From positions 1,711,465 to 1,775,464 of the forward strand of contig NC_020134.1 in assembly GCF_000331995.1 (NCBI RefSeq): a stretch of DNA of 64,000 bases, given 5' to 3'. Position 1 is the first letter of the stretch, and each line of letters begins with the position of its first letter. Positions 18,416 to 27,661 of this stretch are shown here, piece by piece. The translations under genes and the position numbers were made by a program. The notes beneath the pieces were generated by a model. It was not told where the DNA came from, did no database searches, and was given only the letters and a program-made list of their open reading frames with translations. Origin of the DNA: Thermoclostridium stercorarium subsp. stercorarium DSM 8532 (GTDB lineage: Bacteria > Bacillota > Clostridia > DSM-8532).

Positions 18416-19528
18416 TTACCTGACATTTGGATAAACATAATATTCCCCTTTATAGTTCCTCATTCTCACTTCATGATCGTTTATTTCTTCAACGTACTGC
18501 ACATTAATGGGAATTTTTCCGCCGCCGTTTGGAGCATCAATCACATATGTGGGAACAGCAAACCCGGAAATATATCCTCTTAGTTTGCTCATTATTTCAA
18601 GCCCTTTTTCCACAGGTGTCCTGAAATGATTTATCCCCTGCGCCAGATCGCACTGATAAAGGTAATAAGGGCGGATCCTGTTCCTGACAAGTTTCAGGCA
18701 CAGCTCTTTTATTGTTTCCGCACTGTCGTTTACGCCTTTAAGCAAAACCGTTTGATTGCCAAGGGGAATGCCTGCGTCCACAATTTTCTGGCATGCCTTT
18801 GCAGACGCTTCTGTTATTTCGTTGGGATGATTAAAATGTGTGTTAATCCAGATTGGCTGATATCTTTTCAGCATATCCAGAAGTTCATCGGTAATACGCA
18901 TCGGAATCACCACAGGCGTACGTGTGCCAATCCTGATGATTTCCACATGGGATATCTGCCTTAACCGCCTGATAATGGATTCCAGGAATTTTTCACTCAA
19001 AACGAAAGGATCTCCCCCTGAAAGCAATACATCCCTTATCTCACGGTGATCGGTAATATATTCAAGAGCCATATCAACTTCCCTGTTGCTGATTGAAAAA
19101 TCCTCATCCCCCGCAAGCCTTCTCCTTGTACAATGTCTGCAATACATTGCACATTTTCTGGTTATTATAAACAAAACCCTGTCCGGATACCTGTGAACAA
19201 TCCCGGGAGCTTTTGTATCCCTCTCCTCCGCAAGGGGATCCAACATTTCAAAAGATGAAACTTCCATTTCATGAGGTGAAGGTATGCACTGTTGCCTGAT
19301 AGGGCAGTTTCTGTCTTCAGGATTAATAAGGCATGCATAGTACGGAGTTATAGCCATTCTGAAATGATTAAGGCATTCTCTTAAAAATTTTTCCTCATCA
19401 GGAGAAAGGTCAATTATTTTTTTCAGCGTATCCACGTCCCTGATTCGGTTCTTAAACTGCCAGCGCCAGTCGTTCCATTGCTTTTCGGTAACATCACGCC
19501 ATAAAGCGGTAGTTCGGTAGTCTATCAT
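18416..19528 (-). CDS. kamA: Lysine 2,3-aminomutase family radical SAM protein
   Basis: A 370-residue radical SAM/PLP enzyme. Cys126, Cys130 and Cys133 (CAMYCRHC) bind the cluster; Lys338 in DAPNGGGK is the PLP lysine. Both aspartates that hold the substrate epsilon-amino group in lysine 2,3-aminomutase are kept (Asp294 in YQCDLAQG, Asp331 in VIDAPN), favouring L-lysine to L-beta-lysine. The protein stops shortly after and lacks the C-terminal Cys-rich zinc segment of the clostridial degradative enzyme (416 residues). It follows an ATP-grasp ligase gene by 15 bases. The ablB acetyltransferase and the lysine-fermentation genes are absent. GGGGGG lies six bases before the ATG. Confidence 0.9.
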   Translation of the reverse strand: MIDYRTTALWRDVTEKQWNDWRWQFKNRIRDVDTLKKIIDLSPDEEKFLRECLNHFRMAITPYYACLINPEDRNCPIRQQCIPSPHEMEVSSFEMLDPLAEERDTKAPGIVHRYPDRVLFIITRKCAMYCRHCTRRRLAGDEDFSISNREVDMALEYITDHREIRDVLLSGGDPFVLSEKFLESIIRRLRQISHVEIIRIGTRTPVVIPMRITDELLDMLKRYQPIWINTHFNHPNEITEASAKACQKIVDAGIPLGNQTVLLKGVNDSAETIKELCLKLVRNRIRPYYLYQCDLAQGINHFRTPVEKGLEIMSKLRGYISGFAVPTYVIDAPNGGGKIPINVQYVEEINDHEVRMRNYKGEYYVYPNVR

Positions 19529-19543
19529 CAGAATCCCCCCATG

Positions 19544-20566
19544 CTATACTGCTGCCATTCCGTAACGTTTCAGACCGCTGTTGAGAATCGCCTTAACCAG
19601 CTCATCATAGCCCATTCCGTTGTATTCTGCCAGCATGGGGTAGTCACTGTAACCAGGCGCCAGACCAGGCAAAGGATTGATTTCAATAAAATAAATTTCG
19701 TTGCTTTCAGAAAGTATATAATCTATTCTCGCAAAATCTTTGCATTCCAGAATGTCATATATTTTTTCGGAACAGCTGATCATTTTTTCTTCGGTTTGCG
19801 GGTCCAGGTCCGCAGGGCACCTGTATCTTACATATTTCTGATAATTGGTTTTAACGTGGAAACTGTATATTCTGCTGCGATCGGGGTTGCCTTCGGGAGA
19901 AACAATTATTTCCATGGGCCTGAATACACGTTTCTCGTTTCCGTTGCCGAGAATCCCAACGGTAAATTCGCGTCCTGATACATATTCTTCTACAAGAAGA
20001 GCCTGATGATATCTGTCCCATTTTTCGCACAACAGATTGATCAATTCTTTTCGGTTTTTTGCAATTGAATTTCCTATAAGTCCCTTGCTTGAACCTTCGG
20101 CATTTGGTTTTACAATGACGGGAAAATGAAGATTTGACGGTATTTCAGTATCTTTATCCTTCCAAATGAAAAAATCCGGCGTTTTTATTCTGCACGACCG
20201 AACAATTCTTTTCGCAAGACCCTTGTCGAGAGCTACGCACAATGTTGTTTCATCGGAACCTGTGAATGGAATTGAGTAAAGATTGAGAATTGACGGTACC
20301 TGGGCTTCTCTGCCTCTTCCTCCCTTTCCCTCGGCTATGTTGAAAACTATATCCGGTTTGATATTCCGCAGCTTTTCAGGCAAATCGGTATCCGCTTCAA
20401 GTAAGATGGTTTCGCAGCCTGCTTTGCTGATTGCTTTTCCAATGGCTTCAATAGTGCTTAAACTGTCATATTCGGCCTGTTCATCCTCATACTCATCGTT
20501 TTGGTTTCGTTTAAGGTTAAAAGTAATTCCAACCCTGTACCCTGGACATTCGGGAACATCACTCAT
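19544..20566 (-). CDS. ATP-grasp ligase of the D-Ala-D-Ala ligase family
   Basis: A 340-residue ATP-grasp protein. FNIAEGKGGRGREAQVPS (about 75-92) replaces the serine-loop region of Ddl; PVIVKPNAEGSSKGL binds ATP; FARIDYILSESNEIYFIEINPLPG (split over about 285-308) gives the metal-binding Asp and Glu-x-Asn. It is divergent from housekeeping Ddl, so it may ligate other amino acids. ATG 20566 is chosen because GAGG lies nine bases before it; the frame extends three codons upstream to a TTG. It is the first gene of an operon with kamA, which suggests that beta-lysine or a related amino acid is a substrate; this is inference. Confidence 0.85.
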   Translation of the reverse strand: MSDVPECPGYRVGITFNLKRNQNDEYEDEQAEYDSLSTIEAIGKAISKAGCETILLEADTDLPEKLRNIKPDIVFNIAEGKGGRGREAQVPSILNLYSIPFTGSDETTLCVALDKGLAKRIVRSCRIKTPDFFIWKDKDTEIPSNLHFPVIVKPNAEGSSKGLIGNSIAKNRKELINLLCEKWDRYHQALLVEEYVSGREFTVGILGNGNEKRVFRPMEIIVSPEGNPDRSRIYSFHVKTNYQKYVRYRCPADLDPQTEEKMISCSEKIYDILECKDFARIDYILSESNEIYFIEINPLPGLAPGYSDYPMLAEYNGMGYDELVKAILNSGLKRYGMAAV

Positions 20567-20892
20567 TTTGAACAACCTCGATTCTTTTTGTATTTAAAGA
20601 GCTCAAGCCCTTTACTGCTATAATAACAGAAACCGAATAAAAAGAAACAACGGGATTAAGCATAATTTAACCGTTTAATATCATAAAAAACCGTTTGTAA
20701 AAATATCTCTCCCCAATCGTATTCAATCACGATTTATCTTGATTTTTCATGTATTGATACCTGTATATACATTTATTACCATATATTTCTGTTTACATAT
20801 AAAAAATTCATCAGTTAAGTCTGTAGAACCAAAGTTAACCCATAAATGCAAAGTAAGCAATATAACCCTGATTTTGAATTATACATATAGTT
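20567..20892. other. Intergenic stretch without a recognised gene
   Basis: AT-rich. It must hold the promoter of the ATP-grasp/kamA operon, but I see no convincing hexamer pair. No hairpin terminator follows the ligD remnant that ends at 20893. Confidence 0.4.
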
Positions 20893-21765
20893 TCACATTA
20901 TTTCTGCCATTAAATTTTTAATTCCTGCATCAAGCCCTGAGGTATATACACTTTCATACAAATCACCTTTTTCCTCAAGCCTTTGTATTATGTTTTTTAA
21001 CGTAAAATCCTCAGGTACAATTCCTTTTTCCACCTCTTCCCATAAAACAGGAGCCGAGACATTCGCAGTTTTCGTAGCTCTCGGCGAATACGGGCAGATA
21101 ATCGTTTTACCCTTCCACATCTGCAGGTAGTCAAAATATATTTTTTTGCCTCTGTCGTTTATTTTACGCTCTATTGTAAAAACATCAGGATATTTCTGTG
21201 CAAAATACCGTCCGAAAAACTCATTTACCTTTCTTGCGGTATCGTAATCAATCTCACCGGCCAACGGTACCGCTATTTGCAGCCCAGTCGCCCCTGAAGT
21301 CTTGCAGTAGCTTCTAATTCCCAGCTCTTCCAGGGTATTGTAAATTATCATTGCAGCGTCGGTTACCTGGGCAAAAGACTGACCTTCCGACGGATCCAAA
21401 TCAAAAACAAGGGCATCGGGATGGTCCGGCCTGGTTATTGAATTAAACGGTATGTGAAATTACAAAGCAGCCATGTTTCCAAGCCAAAGGAGGGTTTCCG
21501 CCGAATCCATTATAATGTAATCAATATCTCCTATTAATTTATGGGAGACAAAATCGGGCGCATGGGAAGGAATGTTTTTCTGGTAATATGATTTTTCGCT
21601 CACACCGTCAGGATAATGTATTGTAGTCAACGCTCTGCCTTTTGTATATTTTAAAATATAGCCCGATAACTCATAAAGTTTTTCAATATATTCCAATTTG
21701 GTTATCCCCACATCGGGAAACAGCAGTTTATCCGGATTGGATATTTGTAACCTGCTCTTGTTCAA
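20893..21765 (-). pseudogene. ligD: LigD-type NHEJ polymerase domain interrupted by an in-frame stop
   Basis: The frame reads as one LigD polymerase/primase of about 290 residues broken once: WLGNMAAL, TAA (complement of 21460-21462), FHIPFNSITRPDHPDALVFDLDPSE. In intact relatives this position reads L-E-F-H, so a GAA to TAA change explains it. The catalytic DLD motif lies after the stop, so the first fragment (TTG start at 21765 after GGGGGG) cannot be active; the second has no clear ribosome site. Such enzymes add ribonucleotides at double-strand ends in bacterial NHEJ. It follows the ligase gene by 44 bases. A sequencing error cannot be excluded. Confidence 0.85.
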
Positions 21766-21809
21766 AACACCATCCCCCCTTGTTGTTTTGCCGCTAAACT
21801 GACGGTTTT

Positions 21810-22721
21810 CTACTCCGTCTTCTCATCGGTAAAACCCACCAAAACCGGATGTCTCAAGCTTCCGTTTTCTTCCCGCTCGATAAATGAGACAATAACTTTA
21901 AGAACCGGTTTTACCCAAATCACATCATCGCTTTTTACGTTTCCGTACAAACCTGCCGCATCTGCGGCAAGCTGTGGAAGAACATTGAAAAGGGTTATTT
22001 TGTCTTTATCGGATAAGCCCGACGATACGTTTCCGACAGGCACAAGTTTCCCGTCACGGTTTTCCGCAATAACAAGGGATTTAACCCTGTAATCCTTTAC
22101 TTTGACCCCGCACACCGTTGCGGTCATTTGCTTTATTATTTTCGTTTTAAACCACATTTTATGTTTTTTCCCGCCGATATAAGGGCTGTCGGCTTTTTTT
22201 GATACAATGCCCTCCATGTCCTTTTCCTTCATTATTGAAAACAGAGCTTCTCCATCGGAATAATCGGAAACAGCCTGAACATTGCCATTGCTTTTTAACG
22301 TTTCATCAAGCATTCTTTTTCTTTCAAGCAGCGGAAGCACCCTTAAATCCTGACCTTCTTTACACAGTATGTCAAAAACCATATACCATACAGGATATTT
22401 TTCGATGTACTGTCTGAGCCTATCAATTCTACTAACTCTGTCCCTTGCCATAATATTATGAAATGAAGGTTTTCCGTACTCGTCCGGTACTATCAGTTCG
22501 CCGTCCAGTACCACCTGTTTGCAATTCAGATCTAAAATTTCCTTTGTTATTTCAGGGTACCACCGGGAACGTTCACGGCCTCGTTTGGTAAACAGCCTGA
22601 CATTATTGCCGTCTTTATATGCCAGACATCTTATTCCGTCCCATTTTACCTGGTGAATCCATTGGTCTCCCTTCATTATAGTATTTGTAAGTATGGGCTC
22701 CATCGGCTCGAACCAATCCAT
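21810..22721 (-). CDS. ligD: ATP-dependent DNA ligase, LigD ligase-domain type
   Basis: A 303-residue stand-alone ligase that seals ends in Ku-dependent NHEJ. Lys26 in QVKWDGIR is the adenylated nucleophile; LDGELIVPD, EGIVSKK and MWFKTK are further nucleotidyltransferase motifs, and an OB-fold follows (about 200-295). In many bacteria this is fused to polymerase and nuclease domains; here each is a separate gene, as in other Clostridia. It starts three bases after the Ku stop codon, so it is translationally coupled. No phosphoesterase domain gene is seen. Confidence 0.93.
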   Translation of the reverse strand: MDWFEPMEPILTNTIMKGDQWIHQVKWDGIRCLAYKDGNNVRLFTKRGRERSRWYPEITKEILDLNCKQVVLDGELIVPDEYGKPSFHNIMARDRVSRIDRLRQYIEKYPVWYMVFDILCKEGQDLRVLPLLERKRMLDETLKSNGNVQAVSDYSDGEALFSIMKEKDMEGIVSKKADSPYIGGKKHKMWFKTKIIKQMTATVCGVKVKDYRVKSLVIAENRDGKLVPVGNVSSGLSDKDKITLFNVLPQLAADAAGLYGNVKSDDVIWVKPVLKVIVSFIEREENGSLRHPVLVGFTDEKTE

Positions 22722-22724
22722 ATC

Positions 22725-23549
22725 CTACACCGCTTTTCCGGCGGTTTTCTTTCTGGCACCGCTCTTTGCGGGCTTTTTCTTGGCCGCCTCCTGTAAACTT
22801 GCCTTTAAAGCTTCCATAAGGTCGATTACATTTTGTTTAGGTGCTTCAGGCGCAACTTTTATTTCTTTGCCTTCCACCTTCTTTCGTATTAATTCGGTTA
22901 AAGCTGTTTTGTATTCATTCGTGTACTTTTCAGGCTCAAACTTTGTGGTAAGACTTTCTATAAGCTTTACGGCAATATCCAGTTCCTTTTCGTTTGTTTC
23001 GGTCACTTCGGGAAGCCCGGGTATTTGTTCTGCAGGACGTACTTCGTCGGCATAAAACAGAGTTTCCATCACCAGAGCGTTTTTATATACCCTGAGGGCC
23101 GCAAGGGTTTCCTTTGACCTGATTGTAACCCTGGCTATTGCTATTTTGCCGGTGTCGCTCATAGCCCTCCGTAAAAGGTTATATGCTTTTGCACCTGTTT
23201 CTTGCGGTGATAAATAATATGTCTTGTCAAAATAAACGGGATCTATTTCGGAAAGATTTACAAAATCCAGAATTTCAATATTTTTACCCCCGGATGAGCC
23301 CTTTGCCGCTTCAAAATCGGCATCGTTTAAAATAACAAAATGACCGGGTTCATACTCAAAACCTCGGACAATGTCATCCTCACTTACGTCGGTATTGCAC
23401 GTAGGACAGAATTTTTTATAATTTATCGGTGTATTACATACTTTGTGCAGGTATCGGAACTTTATGTCCCTGTCTTCTGTTGCGGTGAACATCCTGACCG
23501 GTATATTCACAAGCCCAAAGCTAATCGCTCCCTTCCATACGGTATGCAT
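22725..23549 (-). CDS. ku: Ku protein, NHEJ DNA-end binding
   Basis: A 274-residue bacterial Ku that forms a homodimeric ring on broken DNA ends and recruits LigD. The start MHTVWKGAISFGLVNIPVRM is characteristic; the core ends near residue 225. The C-terminal tail is lysine-rich (EAAKKKPAKSGARKKTAGKA), as in Ku proteins that use the tail for DNA and ligase binding. A CNT-x7-CPTC cluster near 37-52 could bind a metal (inference). AAAGGAGG precedes the ATG. First gene of the Ku-ligase-polymerase operon. NHEJ is tied to spore survival in Bacillus. Confidence 0.96.
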   Translation of the reverse strand: MHTVWKGAISFGLVNIPVRMFTATEDRDIKFRYLHKVCNTPINYKKFCPTCNTDVSEDDIVRGFEYEPGHFVILNDADFEAAKGSSGGKNIEILDFVNLSEIDPVYFDKTYYLSPQETGAKAYNLLRRAMSDTGKIAIARVTIRSKETLAALRVYKNALVMETLFYADEVRPAEQIPGLPEVTETNEKELDIAVKLIESLTTKFEPEKYTNEYKTALTELIRKKVEGKEIKVAPEAPKQNVIDLMEALKASLQEAAKKKPAKSGARKKTAGKAV

Positions 23550-23783
23550 TGACTTCCTCCTTTCGGCTGAACAGCCTTTTCGTATTTATCTGTTCAAACA
23601 TCTTTAGTTTAAATAACCTGCAGCGGTTTTATACAGCATGAAATGTCCTGAAAGATAATTGTTTTCATTCACTTTAAACAAGCAAATAATTTTGTTTTGC
23701 ATAACAGAAATAATTGTGATAAAGTAAAATTGTGGAAACATAACAGGGTTAAAACACATTTGAAACAGAGAGGATATCATGTT

Positions 23784-24455
23784 ATGCCGTTTCATATGAC
23801 ACATCTGCACATAGCCAAAAATATATACAGAGCCTTGCCTGAAGCAATTGAGAATTTACCCCAGTTCTATCTTGGGAATATAGCCCCCGACGCAATACAC
23901 AACAGAAAAGGTTACAAATCCGATTATAAGAGAATTTCCCATTTGTGTGTCGGGGATGCGCCATGGGGAATGGCTACAAATAACGATGAATGGATCGGAA
24001 ATGTGCTCAAATTTCTTCAAAATAACAAAAACTCAGAAAACCGTGATTTCATACTCGGCTATTGCTGCCATGTTCTTTCGGATATATTCAACAACATTGC
24101 GGTATGGACACCGTTCAGACTGAAATATCCCGAAGAGTTTGCAAAAGGTTATGGAGGATTATATCATCAGGAATCTGAAAAGGTTGATATAGAATTGGGC
24201 TTAAGGGAAGAAAACAGGAATGATTTCTGGGTTCATCTTGAAAAAGCCGAACCGATAGACCTGGATAATATTGTGTCTGCCGAAGAAATAGGAAAACATA
24301 AAGAAAATATATTGCATAACTGGTATAAAAACAAAAAACACCAGGATTTGTCCGAAAATAAGCTGGTAACGGTTGAAAGCACAATGAAGTTCATAAAAGA
24401 CGCGACTGATTTTATTATTGATAAAATACTCTACTTTGTCGGAGATACCTGTTAG
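23784..24455 (+). CDS. Zinc-dependent phospholipase C-like protein
   Basis: A 223-residue protein of the Zn_dep_PLPC superfamily: the start MPFHMTHLHIAKNI, NIAPDAIH near residue 40, ISHLCVGD, and ILGYCCHVLSDIF (about 90-102) give the His/Asp metal ligands expected of the fold. Without a signal peptide it is probably cytosolic, so lipase action on membranes is doubtful. ATG 23784 is chosen because AGAGG lies about ten bases before; the frame is open 87 bases further without a ribosome site. Divergent from ku. Confidence 0.75.
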   Translation: MPFHMTHLHIAKNIYRALPEAIENLPQFYLGNIAPDAIHNRKGYKSDYKRISHLCVGDAPWGMATNNDEWIGNVLKFLQNNKNSENRDFILGYCCHVLSDIFNNIAVWTPFRLKYPEEFAKGYGGLYHQESEKVDIELGLREENRNDFWVHLEKAEPIDLDNIVSAEEIGKHKENILHNWYKNKKHQDLSENKLVTVESTMKFIKDATDFIIDKILYFVGDTC

Positions 24456-24528
24456 CTTTTCCAAATGAACAAAAAACAGCCTTTGAAGCAGCAACCTCAG
24501 TAATTTTTTTCGGAAATAACAAAATAAA

Positions 24529-24555
24529 GCGCCGGCTTAAACAACACTCCGGCGC
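24529..24555 (-). terminator. GC-rich hairpin, possible terminator for the minus strand
   Basis: GCGCCGG and CCGGCGC around a 13-base loop. Read on the minus strand it is followed by TTTATTTTG, a fair terminator tail; on the plus strand there is no T-run. Confidence 0.5.
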
Positions 24556-24571
24556 CGGGAAATTATGTAAA

Positions 24572-24661
24572 TTACTTGTCTTCCAATTTTTCAGATATAA
24601 ACTTCGTCCTCATTATAAGTTTCACTGTCGCATAAAAATTTCTTTCCTTAAGGTTTACCAT
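24572..24661 (-). CDS. Possible small protein or gene remnant (29 codons)
   Basis: The minus strand after the glyoxalase gene encodes MVNLKERNFYATV and LIMRTKFISEKLEDK, ending 17 bases before a terminator-like hairpin. The frame is open seven codons further upstream (QFFRPAFIVV). No clear ribosome site. It resembles the end of a longer protein; I do not recognise it. Confidence 0.25.
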   Translation of the reverse strand: MVNLKERNFYATVKLIMRTKFISEKLEDK

Positions 24662-24707
24662 CACCACAATAAAGGCCGGACGGAAAAACTGTTATATCAG
24701 TGGTATA

Positions 24708-25133
24708 TTATAACAGCGCAAAACTATCGCTTTCGATAAGGGATTTCATCTCGCATAAACAAAACGGATGGCCGGCCGGGTCAAACATAACGGTCCATTC
24801 ATCGGAGAATTGTTTTTCACTGACTTTCGCTCCGCACTGGATTGCGTGCTGAACTGCCTTTTCCAAATCATTTACCGCAAAGTCCAGATGAGCCATTTGC
24901 TGTTGGGCTCCCGGTTCTTCCGGCCATACAGGCGGCACAAATTCGGGATTCCGCTGAAACAGCAGACATGGGTATTGTCCTTGTTTTTTCCCCGGAGCAA
25001 GTACATATGCCCAATCCTCATTAATAACCTTAGCCTCCCAGTTCAGCAGAGCCGCATAAAATTTTGCCAGCGCATGCGGATCCTTGCAATCCAGCGTAAA
25101 GGAATACATTTTGATTTTAATTTCATCATTCAT
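24708..25133 (-). CDS. VOC superfamily (glyoxalase-like) protein
   Basis: A 141-residue protein with the paired beta-alpha-beta-beta-beta modules of vicinal-oxygen-chelate proteins: YSFTLDCKDPHALAKFYAALL, then LDFAVNDLEKAVQHAIQCGA and VMFDPAGHPFCLCE. Related proteins are mostly annotated only as glyoxalase-like; substrate unknown. I use ATG 25133, eleven bases after GGGAGG; the frame extends 69 bases further without a site. Confidence 0.85.
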   Translation of the reverse strand: MNDEIKIKMYSFTLDCKDPHALAKFYAALLNWEAKVINEDWAYVLAPGKKQGQYPCLLFQRNPEFVPPVWPEEPGAQQQMAHLDFAVNDLEKAVQHAIQCGAKVSEKQFSDEWTVMFDPAGHPFCLCEMKSLIESDSFALL

Positions 25134-25555
25134 AATACTCAATACCTCCCAAAATAAATCTGCCGGTTGGAAGTTTTTGAAAATGCATCTTTCACAAAGC
25201 ATTTCATCAATGATTACGGGGCTTGCTTAAACGCACATTTTGGGCCGGAATTGCTCTCTTAATTATTAACTGTGAGCGGTTATGTTAAGTATGTCTTCAT
25301 GGTAAGTATATTTTTGGCTTAAGTCAAGTACCGGTTACAAATAATAACGATACTTATGATACAATACCAATGCATAAATCTACAGCATGACAAGTTTTTT
25401 TAAATACCTTTTCCATTGCCGGAATATGCCGGCAAACTAAAGGCAATAATATATTCATACCGGGGATATGCCATAACAGCGCCCCGTTTAAAATCAAAAA
25501 TTTCCTGAATCCAGTTTTGTAAAACATATTTTAACTCTAAAACGGAGGAGATTAT
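25134..25555. other. Intergenic stretch without a recognised gene
   Basis: Lies between the divergent glyoxalase-like and DMT-type genes. I see GATACAAT near 25365 as a possible -10 element but no matching -35, and no coding frame worth reporting. Confidence 0.35.
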
Positions 25556-25984
25556 TTGATTGGCATTTTATTAGGCTTACTTGCAGGATTGTTAATGAGT
25601 GTCCAGGGTGTTTTCAACACCCGCCTGATGGATTCTTCAAATATGTGGACAACAAACAGCTGGGTACATTTAACGGCTTTTATAACCAGCATAGTCATCT
25701 GGTTTTTCTCGGGCCATGAAAATTTGCTTTCTATATTTCAGGTCAGCAATAAATTATACCTGTTAAGCGGCATCATAGGCGCCCTTATTACATTTACGGT
25801 CATAAAAAGCATATCCGATCTGGGACCTGCATATGCCACAATGCTGATTTTACTGGCGCAGCTTGTAACATCCTGCTTAATTGAAGTTTTAGGCCTTTTC
25901 GGCACCGAAAAAATGTGCTTTGAATGGAGCAAACTGATAGGGGTTGCGCTTATGATCGCCGGAATAATAGTCTTTCAGAAATAA
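25556..25984 (+). CDS. Small DMT-type transporter (DUF606/YdcZ family)
   Basis: A 142-residue protein with four predicted membrane helices, the half-size form of drug/metabolite transporters: LGLLAGLLMSVQGVFNTRL at the start and AYATMLILLAQLVTSCLIEVLG later. Such halves work as dimers. Start is TTG with GGAGGAG five bases before. Single gene; substrate unknown. It converges with the MATE gene. Confidence 0.85.
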   Translation: MIGILLGLLAGLLMSVQGVFNTRLMDSSNMWTTNSWVHLTAFITSIVIWFFSGHENLLSIFQVSNKLYLLSGIIGALITFTVIKSISDLGPAYATMLILLAQLVTSCLIEVLGLFGTEKMCFEWSKLIGVALMIAGIIVFQK

Positions 25985-26056
25985 AGAATTCCGGAAATTA
26001 TATTCTTAAGCTAAAATTCTGACACAAAAGATAAATATCTCATCACAAAACACAAC

Positions 26057-26102
26057 TGAAATGCCGGTAAGTGGCTTTCAGCCAAAACGCACCGGCATTT
26101 CA
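26057..26102. repeat. 12-bp inverted repeat with a nested hairpin
   Basis: TGAAATGCCGGT (26057-26068) and its exact complement (26091-26102) enclose a second hairpin, TGGCT/AGCCA (26072-26084). It lies between converging genes but has no T-run on either strand, so it is not a standard terminator. Confidence 0.5.
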
Positions 26103-26129
26103 GCGAGAATAATCACTTTTATCGACGGC

Positions 26130-27473
26130 TTAACATAATTTCTTTTTAAGCTCAAAAACATACCATAACGTTAATACTGTTCCCTTAAAAATGCTGGAAA
26201 TGCTGATAGCCCACCAGATCCCGTTCAGGCCGAGTCCTGTGGCTGACAAAAAGAGAGCACCAGGGACGCGTAAAATATTAAACACGATCCCTGTAATTGA
26301 AGGCGGCAATGTTTTTCCTATTCCGTAAAAAGCTCCTGCTGTAGTTATTTCAATGCACATAAACAACTGTGAAAATCCAAGTATTCTGAGATACTGAACT
26401 CCCAGCAATACCGCTTCTTCTTCCTTAATAAAGATTGAAAATAAAGGCCCTCCACAAAAGATCAGCAATACCGAAGCAAATATCCCTATACCGGACACAA
26501 TCGCCATTCCCGCCATATATGCTTTTTTTACCCTTTCCCATTTGTTCGCTCCGTAATTTTGCCCGGTAAAAGCGCACATGGCACTTTCGAAGCCTCCTGC
26601 GGTCATCCATGATATTGCCTCTATCTGCGAGCCAATGTTTTGGACCGCTATTGGAGTTGCTCCCCACTGCGCAATAATTCTTGCCAGCACCATACCAATC
26701 ACTGAAAAAAATCCGTTTTGTAAAGCCGTCGGCAGCCCAAGCCTGACAATCGTCTTGACAAGAGAGAAATCCGGTTTTTGAAAAAGAGCGATCTCCGAAA
26801 ATATTAAAGGAGTTCTTTTGGCTTTTATAATAAAGATAAAAGTAGAAATCATCTGTGAAAATACCGTAGCCAACGCCGCACCGATCACTTCCAGCCTTGG
26901 GAACGGCCCAATTCCCAGAATTAAAAAAGGGTCAAGTATAATATTTGTTACAAGACCGACAGTATTAACAACAAATGGAGTTCTACTGTCTCCATACCCG
27001 TTGAATACAGCGGTAAATACCGGATTTAAAAAATAAAATACAAAACCGCATGAAACAATAACCAAATAATTAATTGCATCCCGAATTATCTTTTCTTCTT
27101 TCAGGTTAAAGAAACCGATCATTTCTTTGCGAAAAACAATCATAATAAACCCGTACAAAATGGCAAGGCATACAGCAATCTGAATGCTGTGCTTAATATA
27201 TCTTTTAACCTCTTTTAATTCATTCTTGCCTGTGGATTGAGCAACTCCAACCTCTGCCCCTATTTTCGGTATTAGGACAATAGCACTGGCAAGCCATGTG
27301 AAAAAACCTGCCGTTCCCACTGACGCCACTGCTTCAGTACCCATTTTGCCAACCCAGAACATATCAACAAAACTGTAAGCGACTTCGGCGAAACTTGTGC
27401 CTATAATAGGAAGAGCCAGCCTGAATAAAGTTTTTGTAATAGATCCCTCTGTCAAATTATAAGTCTTTTCCAT
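26130..27473 (-). CDS. MATE family efflux transporter
   Basis: A 447-residue protein with twelve predicted membrane helices in two related halves. The start LTEGSITKTLFRLALPIIGTSFAEVAYSFVDMFWVGKMGTEAVASVG is typical of the clostridial MATE group (split here by helices 1 and 2), and the second half repeats it (ALQNGFFSVIGMVLARIIAQWG). It should export cationic drugs or metabolites using a sodium or proton gradient. GGGAG lies eleven bases before the ATG. No regulator gene adjoins it. Confidence 0.92.
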   Translation of the reverse strand: MEKTYNLTEGSITKTLFRLALPIIGTSFAEVAYSFVDMFWVGKMGTEAVASVGTAGFFTWLASAIVLIPKIGAEVGVAQSTGKNELKEVKRYIKHSIQIAVCLAILYGFIMIVFRKEMIGFFNLKEEKIIRDAINYLVIVSCGFVFYFLNPVFTAVFNGYGDSRTPFVVNTVGLVTNIILDPFLILGIGPFPRLEVIGAALATVFSQMISTFIFIIKAKRTPLIFSEIALFQKPDFSLVKTIVRLGLPTALQNGFFSVIGMVLARIIAQWGATPIAVQNIGSQIEAISWMTAGGFESAMCAFTGQNYGANKWERVKKAYMAGMAIVSGIGIFASVLLIFCGGPLFSIFIKEEEAVLLGVQYLRILGFSQLFMCIEITTAGAFYGIGKTLPPSITGIVFNILRVPGALFLSATGLGLNGIWWAISISSIFKGTVLTLWYVFELKKKLC

Positions 27474-27661
27474 TCTGTATCAAACTCCCGGTTTACCTTG
27501 CAGTCTTCAATGAAAACATAATAGACATTATAGAATATTTTAAATAATAACGGAAGTACGAGGATAAACATATAAATAACTCTTCCTACCAATTCAACAG
27601 AAAGCCGTTGCGCAGATTAAGCTCAATTGACACTATAAAACGTACCAATACACTGACAAAA

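Noticed and set aside
18416-19528. Glutamate 2,3-aminomutase
   Set aside because: Both lysine-binding aspartates (294 and 331) are kept, whereas the glutamate enzyme changes them.
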